In this document: one piece after another, positions 21,250-31,060 of the stretch
Numbering within the stretch: position 1 is the stretch's first letter
How the letters are laid out: every line of letters starts with the position of its first letter
Source of the DNA: Poronia punctata
Lineage: Eukaryota; Ascomycota; Sordariomycetes; Xylariales; Xylariaceae
DNA: 64,000 bases
NCBI GenBank assembly: GCA_022579005.1
Contig: MU401465.1
Location: 287,977-351,976, forward strand
Direction of reading: 5' to 3'
Notes under the pieces: generated by a model
Databases searched by the model: none
What the model was told of the DNA's origin: nothing
What the model saw: only the letters and a program-made list of their open reading frames with translations
Position numbers and translations under genes: made by a program

Positions 21250-23119
21250 GATGTGAAAAAACCAAACCGGGGGAAGAATCGCACCGAGTCGAAGCTCACG
21301 ACACGAGATGAAAACATAACTTCTTGACGGTCATCCATCCATGTGATAATACCACACTCTCTACATGTTCAATATTATCCGCATCCGGAAAGAGTGCGTC
21401 GCCGACTCCTTTGTTAGTATAAGGCAAAAGTCATACCTTGGATAAATGAATGAATGAACCTAACTAGACACAGGGCACTAAGTAAACAAAGCCGTCAGTC
21501 AATCTGCGCATACCATGGTCGAGGGTGGAGAAGAACAATGCGTTGACTTGATTTCATAGCTCATGATGGTGTTTATAAGTTATAGGTGACTCTGCGTCAA
21601 CCGCAACATTGCGCCAGACCCGACGCATCGATATTCCGAGGAGTTACCGCATAGCCCGGGCCATCATATCCCATCTCATAAACAGGCATATGCGATTGCG
21701 AAAGGCCTAGTCGGTATTGGCTGTGCAAGGCAATGGTAAAAAAAAGATACCCTTCTCAAATAAGAGAGAAGAATGTCGGCTCTGTAGTTTAAACTTTAAT
21801 GTCTTGTCCCCTTCGATATCTTGCCCACTCCCTTTCTTTCGCCTTTCGCCTTTCGGTGAATCTAGGTAGATGGTACCTAAGCAGACAACCAATCTACGAG
21901 TACCGCAGCGCTAGTTAACTGTACAATCATCAAAAGTATCTCAATCTGACACCTAGTGCTGAAAAGGCCAAGACGGCAGGGCTCCAAAGGCGAAGGATTA
22001 CCTACCTACACTACCCGGACCACCTTTCTTTCGGGCCGTTAGGTGATGCAGAAGGTACGGTACCTACTAGGTACTTAAGTAGTGTAAGTCGATAATAGCA
22101 TGCCCTATTGTATAACTGCGACCTGACACCTTTGTGAACGTACCTATATCTGGAGCTTGTTAAATTGTCAAATCCATTGCGGTCATGGCAAGTTATAACC
22201 AAACACTCCGGAACGAAGAAAAGAGATCGCAACACGAGCACCAAATAGGTATCTTGCTGGCTTAGACTAGGTAAACCTAGGTTAGTCGATGATAAATATA
22301 GGATGGGATCACAACCTAATCTATTCGCCCTGTAACTGTGGGGTAAGAACAATCCTACCTTTAACAGCAGCCGACCACTGATATCTTGTCTTCTGTTTTA
22401 TCTTTTAGCCTTCACTTGGATCGTTTCCATTAATAAGCCTTAACTTCAGTCCGAAGACCCTACTCGTATTCCTCCCTTGGGACGACTAATGCAGGTTCAT
22501 GCAGGAGACAACGAGCCGCAACGAGACTAGACGCGTCGGGGGTGAGGATCCAAGCGCGGCGTGGGATTGGGGGATTTCTTCCCACCGTCGATCCTGATCT
22601 GAACGGTGCTGGCGCTTCCACTTTTATAGGAAGTTGCAATCTTTTGAAAGAGAAATTCTAATGCCGGGCGGGGGCTACCGACACGGTATAATCGCATATA
22701 CACGATGGATGCCGTTCCTTCAATCTACCAGGCTCACCGGGCAGTGACCAGAGTGTTAAAACACCGCTACGGAAAGGTCACCGAGTCCCAAAAGCCCTCA
22801 AATGCAATTATTGAAATAAATGATTGCCTTAGACAGGGAATACCAGGATCCAGTACTAGACAACCAGGATGTTATATGTAGGCAACGGCCGCTAGCTGTC
22901 GCCAGCACCGGCTTGGCCGTTATTTGAATGGATGCTGATGTCGGTACAAGCCGGTTCTGGTTGGGTCGTACAGCATGAATCCCAAGAAAAAGAATGTCTG
23001 GGGTATGACCATCTTTATACATATAAGGCCGTGACGATCACCCATTTGTTCCGAACGAGTACCGGTGCATCTCTCGATATAGGTAGTTGAAGGACGGCGA
23101 CTAGATATTACAATAGAAT
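21250..23119. other. Long divergent intergenic region upstream of the FAD oxidoreductase
   Basis: 1.87 kb separates the divergent kinase-fold and oxidoreductase genes. TAGGTA/TACCTA steps are frequent between 22000 and 22330. Frames such as 22011-22352 on the minus strand have no recognisable feature. The length would suit a conditionally regulated promoter, but no operator is identified. Confidence 0.5.
23016..23026 (+). promoter_or_regulatory. Candidate TATA element of the FAD oxidoreductase
   Basis: TATACATATAA lies 94-104 bases before the ATG at 23120, a suitable place for a core promoter. The call rests on sequence and position alone. Confidence 0.4.
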
Positions 23120-25414
23120 ATGTTTTCACGAGCGTTAAGTCTAGCCTGCGCCGCAGGCTTGGTGCTCCATACCCGCGCTGCCGCACCTTACTGCCTCGCA
23201 GGAGAATCTTGCTTTCCTGATGAAGCTACGCTGAGCGCATTCAACGAGAGCGTAGATGGGGCCCTCATAAAGATCTCGCCGTACGGCGCTGCCTGCTACA
23301 AAGACACCTACGATGCCGACGAATGCAAAAGATTAGCCGACACCAAGGAGACCAACGACTTCAGACAGACTCTGCCAGGTAAGACGAGCAATAGGTGACG
23401 TCACAACCTATTAGACCATTGCTGACTTGGACAAAAAGGTGGTGTTATGTACACCAACTTGGAGCAGATTTCCGACCTTGGATGCCCGGTTCCGGACGCG
23501 AATGAAGACGAGTCTGCACCCGCCGCCATTGAGTCGGAATGCTCTCTGGCCAACACGCCTTCGTATGCCGTCAATGTTACGTCCACGCAGCAAATCGTCG
23601 AGACGGTCAAGTTTGCAGCGAAACACAACCTGCGCCTCCGCATCAAGAATGTAAGAGCGTGTTGTATCATCGGATGTCTAAACTTTAGCCTGATGCTAAC
23701 TTTCCCGTTTGTAGAGCGGCCATGACTACAGCGGCCGATCATCCGGTGCCGGTGCTTTGTCCATTTGGACCCGTCACCTCACTAGCACCGAAGCTGTCTC
23801 TGATTTCGTCCCTAAAGGCTGTTCTTCTGATGGCCACGACGTTGTTGTCGCCGGATCGGGTGTCAACGTCGAAGAACTGTACGACTGGGGCGCAGAAAAT
23901 GGCAAGGTGACAATCGGTGGCTACACCACCACCGTCGGTGCGGCTGGCGGTTATATTCTAGGCGGTGGGATGGGTGAGACAAGCAATCACCTTTCGGTTC
24001 TACCCGGCCTAGACCTAGCTAACGCCGTTTTGCATAGGACCTCTTGCCCCCTGGTTTGGTCTGGGAGTCGACAGTAAGCATATTTATATGCCGTTCGACT
24101 GGTGCTTGCTAATGATATCATTTAAGATCTCGTCCAAATCGAGGTAGTCACGGCAGATGGCCAAGTAAAGATTGCGAATGAGTGCGAAAACAGTGACCTG
24201 TTCTGGGCTGTACGTGGCGGCGGCGGTGAGAAAAGCCCCATGTCATATTGTGGCTTTGTTAACTCGTTCGCGAGCTGATTCGTGCATGACAGGTGTCTTC
24301 GGAGTAACGACTCGGATCTGGTTGAAGGCGCACCCTGCCTTGGCGGCAGTAAACACTGTTGGTGGTCAAGTTGGCTGCGAAGACACCGAAGCCTATGGCC
24401 GTCTTATTAACAGTCTAGTCGATAACCAAGTCTCTCTCCGTGACCTCGGCCACACCGTAAGTTGATGGAATAACTTTTTGACTGCGAACAAGAAGTATCT
24501 GACTCTGGCGACAGGGTATCTGGGAGTCGAGCGGCGAACAACTCGGCATGGCTCTTATCAATATCGTTGCTTACCAAAACGAGGATGAAGTTAAGACTGC
24601 CGACGAGACGCTTGCCGAGGTGACAGAAGTGGTCGGTGTCGACGGCTGTACTCCCGCGCTCAAAGCGTCCCAATTCACTGGCTCTGCCTCCTGGAACGAG
24701 GCCTACCAGGGTGTTGTTTGGCCGGTCGCCCAACCCGCGAGCAGAGTCGGCGTCAACCTCCAAGATTATAGCCGATTGGTTTCAAACGATGCCATCAACG
24801 ACGAGGAGCAGAGACAGCTTATCAAGGACACCATCCTTTCACTTCCTGCCGAAATTCCTTTCATCTGGCAGAACAGTACGTCCAACCCCGGGTTGAGAGG
24901 TTTTATTAGAGTTGAGGCCGACGGTTGACCCTATCAATGACAGACTGTGGAAGCGAAGCGAACAAGGTCGCCAAGGATGCCGTAAGCTGACTCCCCGCCC
25001 TGTCCCCGTGTATCGGTACAACCTGTCTGGTCACTAACCTATTGTTCAGACTGCTGTCCACCCCGATTGGCGTGACTCGTTTGCCTTTATTGACGTCCCG
25101 TAAGTTGACCAAGCATGAAAAAAAGGAACGGATACCGGCCGTCGAACCCATTACTAATAAATTGCCCTTGCAGAATTTTCGGGCCTTGGAGTGGCTCAAC
25201 GGCAGAGCAGAATGCCACAGGAATTGAGACGGAGAAAAATCTCACAGCTGCCTTTGGCACAACACAATACTACAACGAGCAGTTTGTCAGTGAGAATTGG
25301 CAGCGAGATTTCTTCGGATCAAACTACGAGCGTCTTCTAGAGATTAAGGATGCTGTTGACCCTGAGAGAGTCTTCAACTGCCCGCTCTGTGTAGGAAGCG
25401 AAGACGGATACTAG
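23120..25414 (+). CDS. Secreted FAD-linked oxidoreductase of the berberine bridge enzyme (BBE) type
   Basis: Ten exons (23120-23378, 23439-23650, 23715-23973, 24038-24073, 24127-24225, 24293-24456, 24515-24875, 24944-24981, 25050-25099, 25174-25414) give 572 residues with the frame closing throughout. A signal peptide is evident (MFSRALSLACAAGLVLHTRA). The FAD_binding_4 domain starts at PSYAVNVTSTQQIVETVKFA. KNSGHDYSGRSSGAGALS contains H160, the expected covalent flavin-attachment histidine. GGYILGGGMGPLAPWFGLGVDNLVQIEVVTADG and LFWAVRGGGGVFGVTT are the usual flavin-fold blocks. The BBE tail is at the C-terminus (FFGSNYERLLEIKDAVDPERVF). Such enzymes oxidise alcohols, amines or sugars, with release of peroxide when oxygen is the acceptor. 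The substrate is unknown and the neighbours give no pathway. Two exons are only 36 and 38 nt long. Confidence 0.9.
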
Positions 25415-26085
25415 CAGAATTTCTGTGCCAGTAATAATCAGCCTTGAGCGAAAACGAGGCACTACCTAGTACCTACCTACCTACATAAGTACGGCGGACG
25501 GATAGGAATGAGATGGACGAAACAGTACTCGTAATATCTACCCATTAATCAACCATTTCCCTCTTCATAACCCCGGGTTGATCGTGTCGTCACACTCCAA
25601 CGCAATACGTGATTTGAAAACTCGGCTGCAGGAGATCTCTGCAAGGGCGTTGTAGCAGTACCTAACCCAAAAGCCTCCCAGAGTCGAAAGATCTTCTTCG
25701 TCGGTACTGAAAATGCAGGTACAATAAGCCGGCTCCTACCTTATACGAACATTACGTGACATAGTACTTACTCGTAACTCATGCAATATTCCTGGTGGGC
25801 AGGATCCCAATCCATCCCACCTGCCAATGACGTCGACAGCACTTCACAGCGGTCACGTTCAGGATATGACGTCACAGTTTGCAAACGCAAAATGGCAAAC
25901 AACGATGTTACATGCGAACGTATATATATAAGAGAAACAACTTGAAGAGCTGCTGTTAAGTTTTCTAAACAAACCAAATCATAAACCAATTCTACGCAAT
26001 CCAATAAGAAACTCTACAAAAACCAAGCTCATCACAGACAAAACCAAGCCACAACTCACACAACACCCCCACCAAATCAATCACC
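25415..26085. other. Intergenic: promoter of the LEA-like gene
   Basis: This stretch of about 670 bases contains a run of ACCTACCTAC (25470-25485) and, at its end, a strong TATA-like stretch followed by a CA-rich leader. No other gene is seen. Confidence 0.55.
25921..25932 (+). promoter_or_regulatory. TATA element of the LEA-like gene
   Basis: TATATATATAAG lies about 155 bases before the start codon and is followed by a CA-rich leader ending in CACC before the ATG. This layout is usual for highly or stress-expressed fungal genes. Confidence 0.5.
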
Positions 26086-26370
26086 ATGCCTATCGATAAC
26101 AACACCAACACCAACAAGGACGGCGGCATCACCGGCGCCGCCAAGTTCGTCACCAGCACCGTCGGTAACGCCGCCGGCGGTCTAGGCCGCACAGCAGGCA
26201 ATGTTACAGGCGCGGCGACCAAGGGTGTAGGCGACACCATCTCGAGCGCTACGGGATCAGCCGGCAAGCCCATCGGCGATGCTATTGCCAATATCGGTGC
26301 GGGTATCCAGCAGGGTACGGACGGTGTCTCCAAGGGTGTCGAGAACGCCGGTCAATGGAAGTCATCGTGA
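26086..26370 (+). CDS. Small Gly/Ala/Thr-rich LEA-like protein
   Basis: The 94-residue frame starts in a good context (CACCATGCCT). After a short Asn/Thr/Lys head it is built of loosely repeated 10-12 residue units with small residues and regular charged or polar positions: TVGNAAGGLGRTAGNVTGAA, TKGVGDTISSATGSAGKPIG and DAIANIGAGIQQGTDGVSKG. There is no cysteine and only one Trp, near the end. This is the look of late-embryogenesis-abundant-like hydrophilic proteins, which are disordered in solution and form amphipathic helices on drying or on membranes. A role in stress or spore protection is inference from composition only. The strong TATA box fits inducible high expression. No signal peptide or membrane span is present. 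Confidence 0.75.
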   Translation: MPIDNNTNTNKDGGITGAAKFVTSTVGNAAGGLGRTAGNVTGAATKGVGDTISSATGSAGKPIGDAIANIGAGIQQGTDGVSKGVENAGQWKSS

Positions 26371-26984
26371 AGATTTTTCTTCGGGCAGCGGTTTACGACA
26401 TCAAGGAGTTTGGGGTTATGAATTTTAAGGCGGAGGAGGCGTTGGAACTGTATTATATTGTAAAACAAACAGCCGGGATGGAAGAGTTCACGATGCATCA
26501 CCTCCTCGGTACTTAAACATAACATGACATATTTGCCAAGCTGAAGACTAAAACGTCAGAATGATGAGCAAAACTTATATATTCTTCAATTCAATCGACG
26601 TGCTACGTGACAATATAGGACGAGAATTGATTTCGAGTTTCCATCAGGAAAATCTGTCAAATTGTTGCGCGCACACAACTTATGTAACCCACCCATCGCG
26701 TAATACCCCGCGCGTGGGAAAACATGTCTAAAGAAGCTATTTTCAATAGCTCCGGCGCCAACCATGTGTAATGTGGACACCGACCCCTACCGTTGCGGTC
26801 GCGGAGGTCGCCGGTACCAAACACGTGCCGATTCAGCGGCAACATCCGACCTTCTAGTGTACCCTTGACAAAAAATAGACAATATACCTACCTACTCCTT
26901 TCTTTTTCGTCTTAACCCATCACAATCACAATAACATCAAACCTCACTCCAACAACCAACCACTCTCAAAAAACAAACCGAAAA
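26371..26984. other. Intergenic: LEA-like 3' UTR and deaminase promoter
   Basis: About 610 bases between two plus-strand genes. The end is a CA-rich leader (AACAACCAACC) before the next ATG. The antisense frames at 26586-26845 have no recognisable motif. Confidence 0.55.
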
Positions 26985-27794
26985 ATGTCCACCCAACCTT
27001 CACCTTCACCTCCACCTCCACCTCCACCTCAGCAGACCTACGACTCCAACCCCAAACCCCTCCTCTCCGCCCTCCTAACCACCATAGAAAACGACATAAT
27101 CCCCAAGACCTCTCACGGCGTACAAACCGGCTCGAAACTCTTCGGGGCCGCCATCCTGTCCAAAGAGACCCTCACCCCACTCACAGTATCAACCAACAAC
27201 GAAGCCTCTTCTCCATTATTACACGGCGAAATAAACTGTATCCAGGAATTTTTCGCCCAGACTTCTTTTCCCTCTTCTTCTTCTTCTTCTTCTTCTTCTA
27301 GCACCATCAAAAACACCAACACAACTACAGAAACGGAAACAAAAAGACCATCAACCAAATCCTGCATATTCCTAGCAACACACGAACCATGCAGTCTCTG
27401 CCTATCGGGAATAACCTGGAGCGGCTTCGACAACTTCTTTTATCTCTTCACGTACGAGGATAGTAGGGATTTATTCTCCATTCCTTACGATATCGATATT
27501 TTACAGCAAGTCTTTCGTGTTCCTGCTGTTTCTTCTTCTTCTTCTTCTTCTACTACAACACAGGCGGTAGACGAGGATATAGACGCCAGACCGCTCTACA
27601 ACAAGCGCAACAAATTCTTTACGGCTCGCAGTTTGAATGATCTAGTGCGAGAGATTGCCGAGAAAGAGGGCGAGGAAGAGGCCAAGAAGTGGGAGGATGA
27701 GATTAGGCGGGTGAAGGATCTGTATAATGGGTTGAGCGACACGTATCAGAAGGGGAAGGCTGGAGGGGTTGAAAGTGCAAGCTTTTGGAAATAA
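26985..27794 (+). CDS. Cytidine/deoxycytidylate deaminase-fold protein
   Basis: One exon gives 269 residues. The zinc site of the deaminase superfamily is complete: H80-G-E82 (LLHGEINCI) supplies a zinc ligand and the proton-shuttling glutamate, and C136/C139 (HEPCSLC) supplies the other two ligands. FGAAILS before HGE and CIFLATHEPCSLCLSGI match strands of the fold. HGE rather than HAE, and the short PCxxC spacing, resemble guanine, tRNA-adenosine and CMP deaminase relatives, so the substrate cannot be told. Three low-complexity inserts stand out: a Pro run at 9-15, ten serines at 97-106 and a second Ser/Thr run near 190. The two Ser runs come from TCT/TTC triplet repeats. The C-terminal third is helical and charged. 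It is probably cytosolic, as there is no signal peptide. Confidence 0.8.
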   Translation: MSTQPSPSPPPPPPPQQTYDSNPKPLLSALLTTIENDIIPKTSHGVQTGSKLFGAAILSKETLTPLTVSTNNEASSPLLHGEINCIQEFFAQTSFPSSSSSSSSSSTIKNTNTTTETETKRPSTKSCIFLATHEPCSLCLSGITWSGFDNFFYLFTYEDSRDLFSIPYDIDILQQVFRVPAVSSSSSSSTTTQAVDEDIDARPLYNKRNKFFTARSLNDLVREIAEKEGEEEAKKWEDEIRRVKDLYNGLSDTYQKGKAGGVESASFWK

Positions 27795-28037
27795 GTTTTA
27801 AAAACAACACGTCAAGGTTTTAGTCGGAATAGTGCAATATGATCTATCTATCCTCACAAGTTTACCATGTGCGACGCTCTTCTTTCCGATCCTGGAGAAT
27901 GACGCACTCGGAGATTTAATACCGTCTCTAACCCGGATAATGGTGACCTTGTGCGCTGATAATTACCTTCAATTTGGTCCAGTGAACTATGCGCAGTGCG
28001 TTTCCGCATATCATAATCTAATGAAATAGGTACATGC

Positions 28038-30140
28038 TCATCCCTCGTTGCATTGGAAACTTAGGTCACTCTCGGGAGTCCATAATTCATCTGTACAGAT
28101 ATGGGGGGTTCCATCCTCAGGGCAGGGCCCCTTTCCGCTATGCCTATGATGAAAACCATCATCCGCCTGCCTAGCTGTCATCGAACGAGAATCTGGTATT
28201 GTGGACAAGGGTGCATTAGGCCAACCTAGGATGCCCCGTAGAACATCCCGGCTTGAATCTTTCCCGACTACTTGACCATCTTGTGGATTATCCACAAATA
28301 GCCCGGGCGCAGATCCAGCTCTACGTGAATACCTGGGTGCTGGTTGCAGAATGGATACGAGGCTGTAACGACCAGACCGGCTGAAATAGTCGCTTCTTAC
28401 TTCATTCTGTCCATTGGGAGCCACACTGTCGGATATTCTTTTGTGCGATGCGCTTCCAATAGACCGACCTAGCCGATTCACACCAGAACTTTCGTCGCCC
28501 CTCGTATAGTTGGCCCACCAATCGGTCGGGTCTGGAGATGATGTGCGGTCGTCCGTCGAATCGGGCCGCGTCCCTGGCGATAACAACGGGGATGCCGGTC
28601 GAGAGACGTCCTCGAAGGATGACGGTTCAGCAGAAACTGGGACCCCGGTATGAGCATCGACCCCATGGCTGTAAAGGTCCGCCACTGTTTCCAGCTGAGA
28701 TTCAGGTGTCTCGCAGTCCGTATCGTCAACCAAGCCCAAGGGGGTTAGCCAGTCATTAGTGCAAGACCTAGACTTAAGCCTAGGGAAAGATGTCATCGAG
28801 ACGCTGCCCGACGGTCGTTCCGGATGGCGCTCTGGGGGATATCCCATGAGGGGTTCCGATGTGCTCCGCTGCGAGAGGCGTCGAAGCTGTCTCTCACAAG
28901 AGCTTATCATAGCACCTCGATATGGGGAAAGGTTGAAACTGACTCGCTGTACGCTGGTCTTTGGCCCTCCCCGAGGAGGCTGTGGCCAAGAGTGCTGCCG
29001 TTTCGGAAGACGATACAGCGACTGGCGTCGAGAGGGGTCGTAGGATTTGGATATAAATTGGTTCCTATTCCGGATTCTATTCGTAACGTAGGCATTCTCC
29101 TCGCGTACTGGGGCGACAGAGTCCTCCTAGTTCACCTCCGTGATGCTCTGACGTGAGATGTATGTGGTTCTTGGCCGCGGATATAGGTGTCTCTGGCCGT
29201 CTGAGTTGCTGGTCCAGCTGAGGTATGGTTGGGTAGAGCAAATAGTGGTGGCTGTGTCTGCAGTAGAGGAAGCGCCTGGGAGGATCTGCCTACTCCGAAA
29301 TATTGGCTTTGTTTCTCTGACACACGAGGAGACAATCGGTTGATGTTCCGGCTGTATGTCCTTGCGTTGGGCGGTTTGAATGCCGGCAATCACGATTTCC
29401 ACAATGGCTTCAATATCTTCCTGACAAATCAGATAATGGTCCCCTTGCCGCGTTGGAATGTCGAGATAGGAAGAGGCCTGTATATTTGACGACATCGGAG
29501 AGGGTAAGGCGTTTTCATTAGCCACCAACGTAGTCGGTGCCGCTCCACAATCGTCGTGCTTCCTGTCGCATAAAAGTGCACGGATATTGCGCGTGACATT
29601 GGTCATGTCAAAGTCGCCGCCGACTTGCCCATCTAACTGGGCACGTGCCAGGACGGATAGGCGACCTCGACTGGAGCAGAAACAGGTGCTCACTTGATCG
29701 GTACTGGCAACGGCAGGCGCAAGAGAAGCCATCAAATCTCGTGTTGCATTGCCCAACTCTGCCTCTGGGGTCGTCTTCCAAAGTGCGGAAGTGGCGGCTG
29801 AGCTTGGCCATTCCCTCGCCGCAACTTTACGCAAGCCACGACACGGCGGGATCGGGCAGGATCCACGTCTCTCTGTATGTTCAGAGTTATGCTGCAACTG
29901 TGTGTCAACTGTGCGAGCGGGTGAACCCCCTCGGGGCGCGTCCGCGGATGCATGACAAACTGACACCAGAGGTTCCGAGAACCGAGCATTGGAATTGATG
30001 TGCTCTGGTATTTCGGTGCGGCCTTGTGACTGAAGCATGCTCATTAGTCTACTGGCGCGTCGAGTCGAATCAGTAGTGGCGATATCTCCATCCCCTAAAC
30101 TGGCGAAGGACGCAAGATTCGGATGCAGGCATAGAGCCAT
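28038..30140 (-). CDS. Low-complexity hypothetical protein; frame carries one internal TAG (short intron, or broken gene)
   Basis: One minus-strand frame runs from the ATG at 30140 to the stop at 28038, interrupted only by a TAG at 29129-29127. There are about 337 codons before it and 362 after, all in the same frame. Both halves look coding and alike in composition: Ser/Pro/Arg/Asp-rich, disordered, with phrases such as SRPASPLLSPGTRPDSTDDRTSSPDPTDWW and YSLVSILQPAPRYSRR. A 45-nt GT-AG segment, 29152-29108 (GTCAGA...CCCCAG), would remove the stop and keep the frame, giving 685 residues. It is short and its donor is weak. The alternatives are a nonsense mutation or stop readthrough. No known domain is recognised; a helical patch (QEDIEAIVEIVIAGIQTAQRK) may mediate binding. 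It lies downstream of gem1 on the same strand, 0.9 kb away. Confidence 0.6.
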
Positions 30141-31060
30141 AATATTGGACAATTCAAGCTACTATGCTAGGTTGGTTTGTCTTATATCTGAACTGCAACA
30201 TCGGGCAAGCGGCCGGTATTTGACTGGAGGGATAAATATAGATAAAAGTATAATCCGAGGATAGAGTAGGGAAGAGAGTTCAGTTAGGCAAGCAATGAAG
30301 AGGAACACGCAAGATCGTAAGATCCGACAGAAGATACCTAGTCCTACAAGCTACGGCCCTAATGAGTGACTGCCTGATCGCAATCCGTCATTATTGGAAC
30401 CTGAAACTAAACCGAATTGTCCAAGGAACCAGACGGGAGGCACGACGATCGATCGGAAAGAGCACACGACGCTGCTGTATGGATGGGGTTTCCATAGGAG
30501 ATTTTCCGAGTCAGAAGGGCTGTCCGGGAAGCCACGGTGCTATCACCTTCCCTGTCTGGTATTGAAAGTATAATATACCCTGGGTGACTTGGCTATCAAA
30601 TTTCGGCACAACACGGGGTTGTATGGGTCAGAAGAACCTGGCCTGTCGTCGACTATTTTATGTAGACATTGAGGTTGACAATATTAGGAGGTTGTGAGCG
30701 TGAAATTAACACTAGGATAACCATAGCGCGAGACTATTCCACAAACTCAAGAATATAGTAATCGTTACATATTAGACTATAAAGAATATATGCTAATATA
30801 TGTACAACGGGCACACACATACATTGGCCACGTATGCTGAATGGGAGGCTCTCCAGGGTATCATAACTAAAGCGCACGGTAGAGTGGGGGGATCCGTCCA
30901 TTCGTAACAGAAGGCTATACGAGAATAGCAAAACCGCTTTGGCGGACGGAGGTTATTACGCTTCGAAATATGCTTATGACGAAGGGGCGAAATTAGGTAT
31001 ATAAAGAAGATGGGGGGATCGAAAGGTGCAAGGTGGGTGGAGTTGCAAAACGACACATCA
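30141..31060. other. Intergenic: gem1 3' UTR and promoter of the low-complexity gene
   Basis: About 900 bases between two minus-strand genes. There are AT-rich stretches near 30750-30800 and no credible frame. Upstream exons of the low-complexity gene could be here but I could not place any. Confidence 0.45.

Noticed and set aside
28759..29156. Plus-strand frames opposite the low-complexity gene
   Set aside because: They are shadows; the minus-strand frame is open for more than 2 kb and has a consistent composition on both sides.
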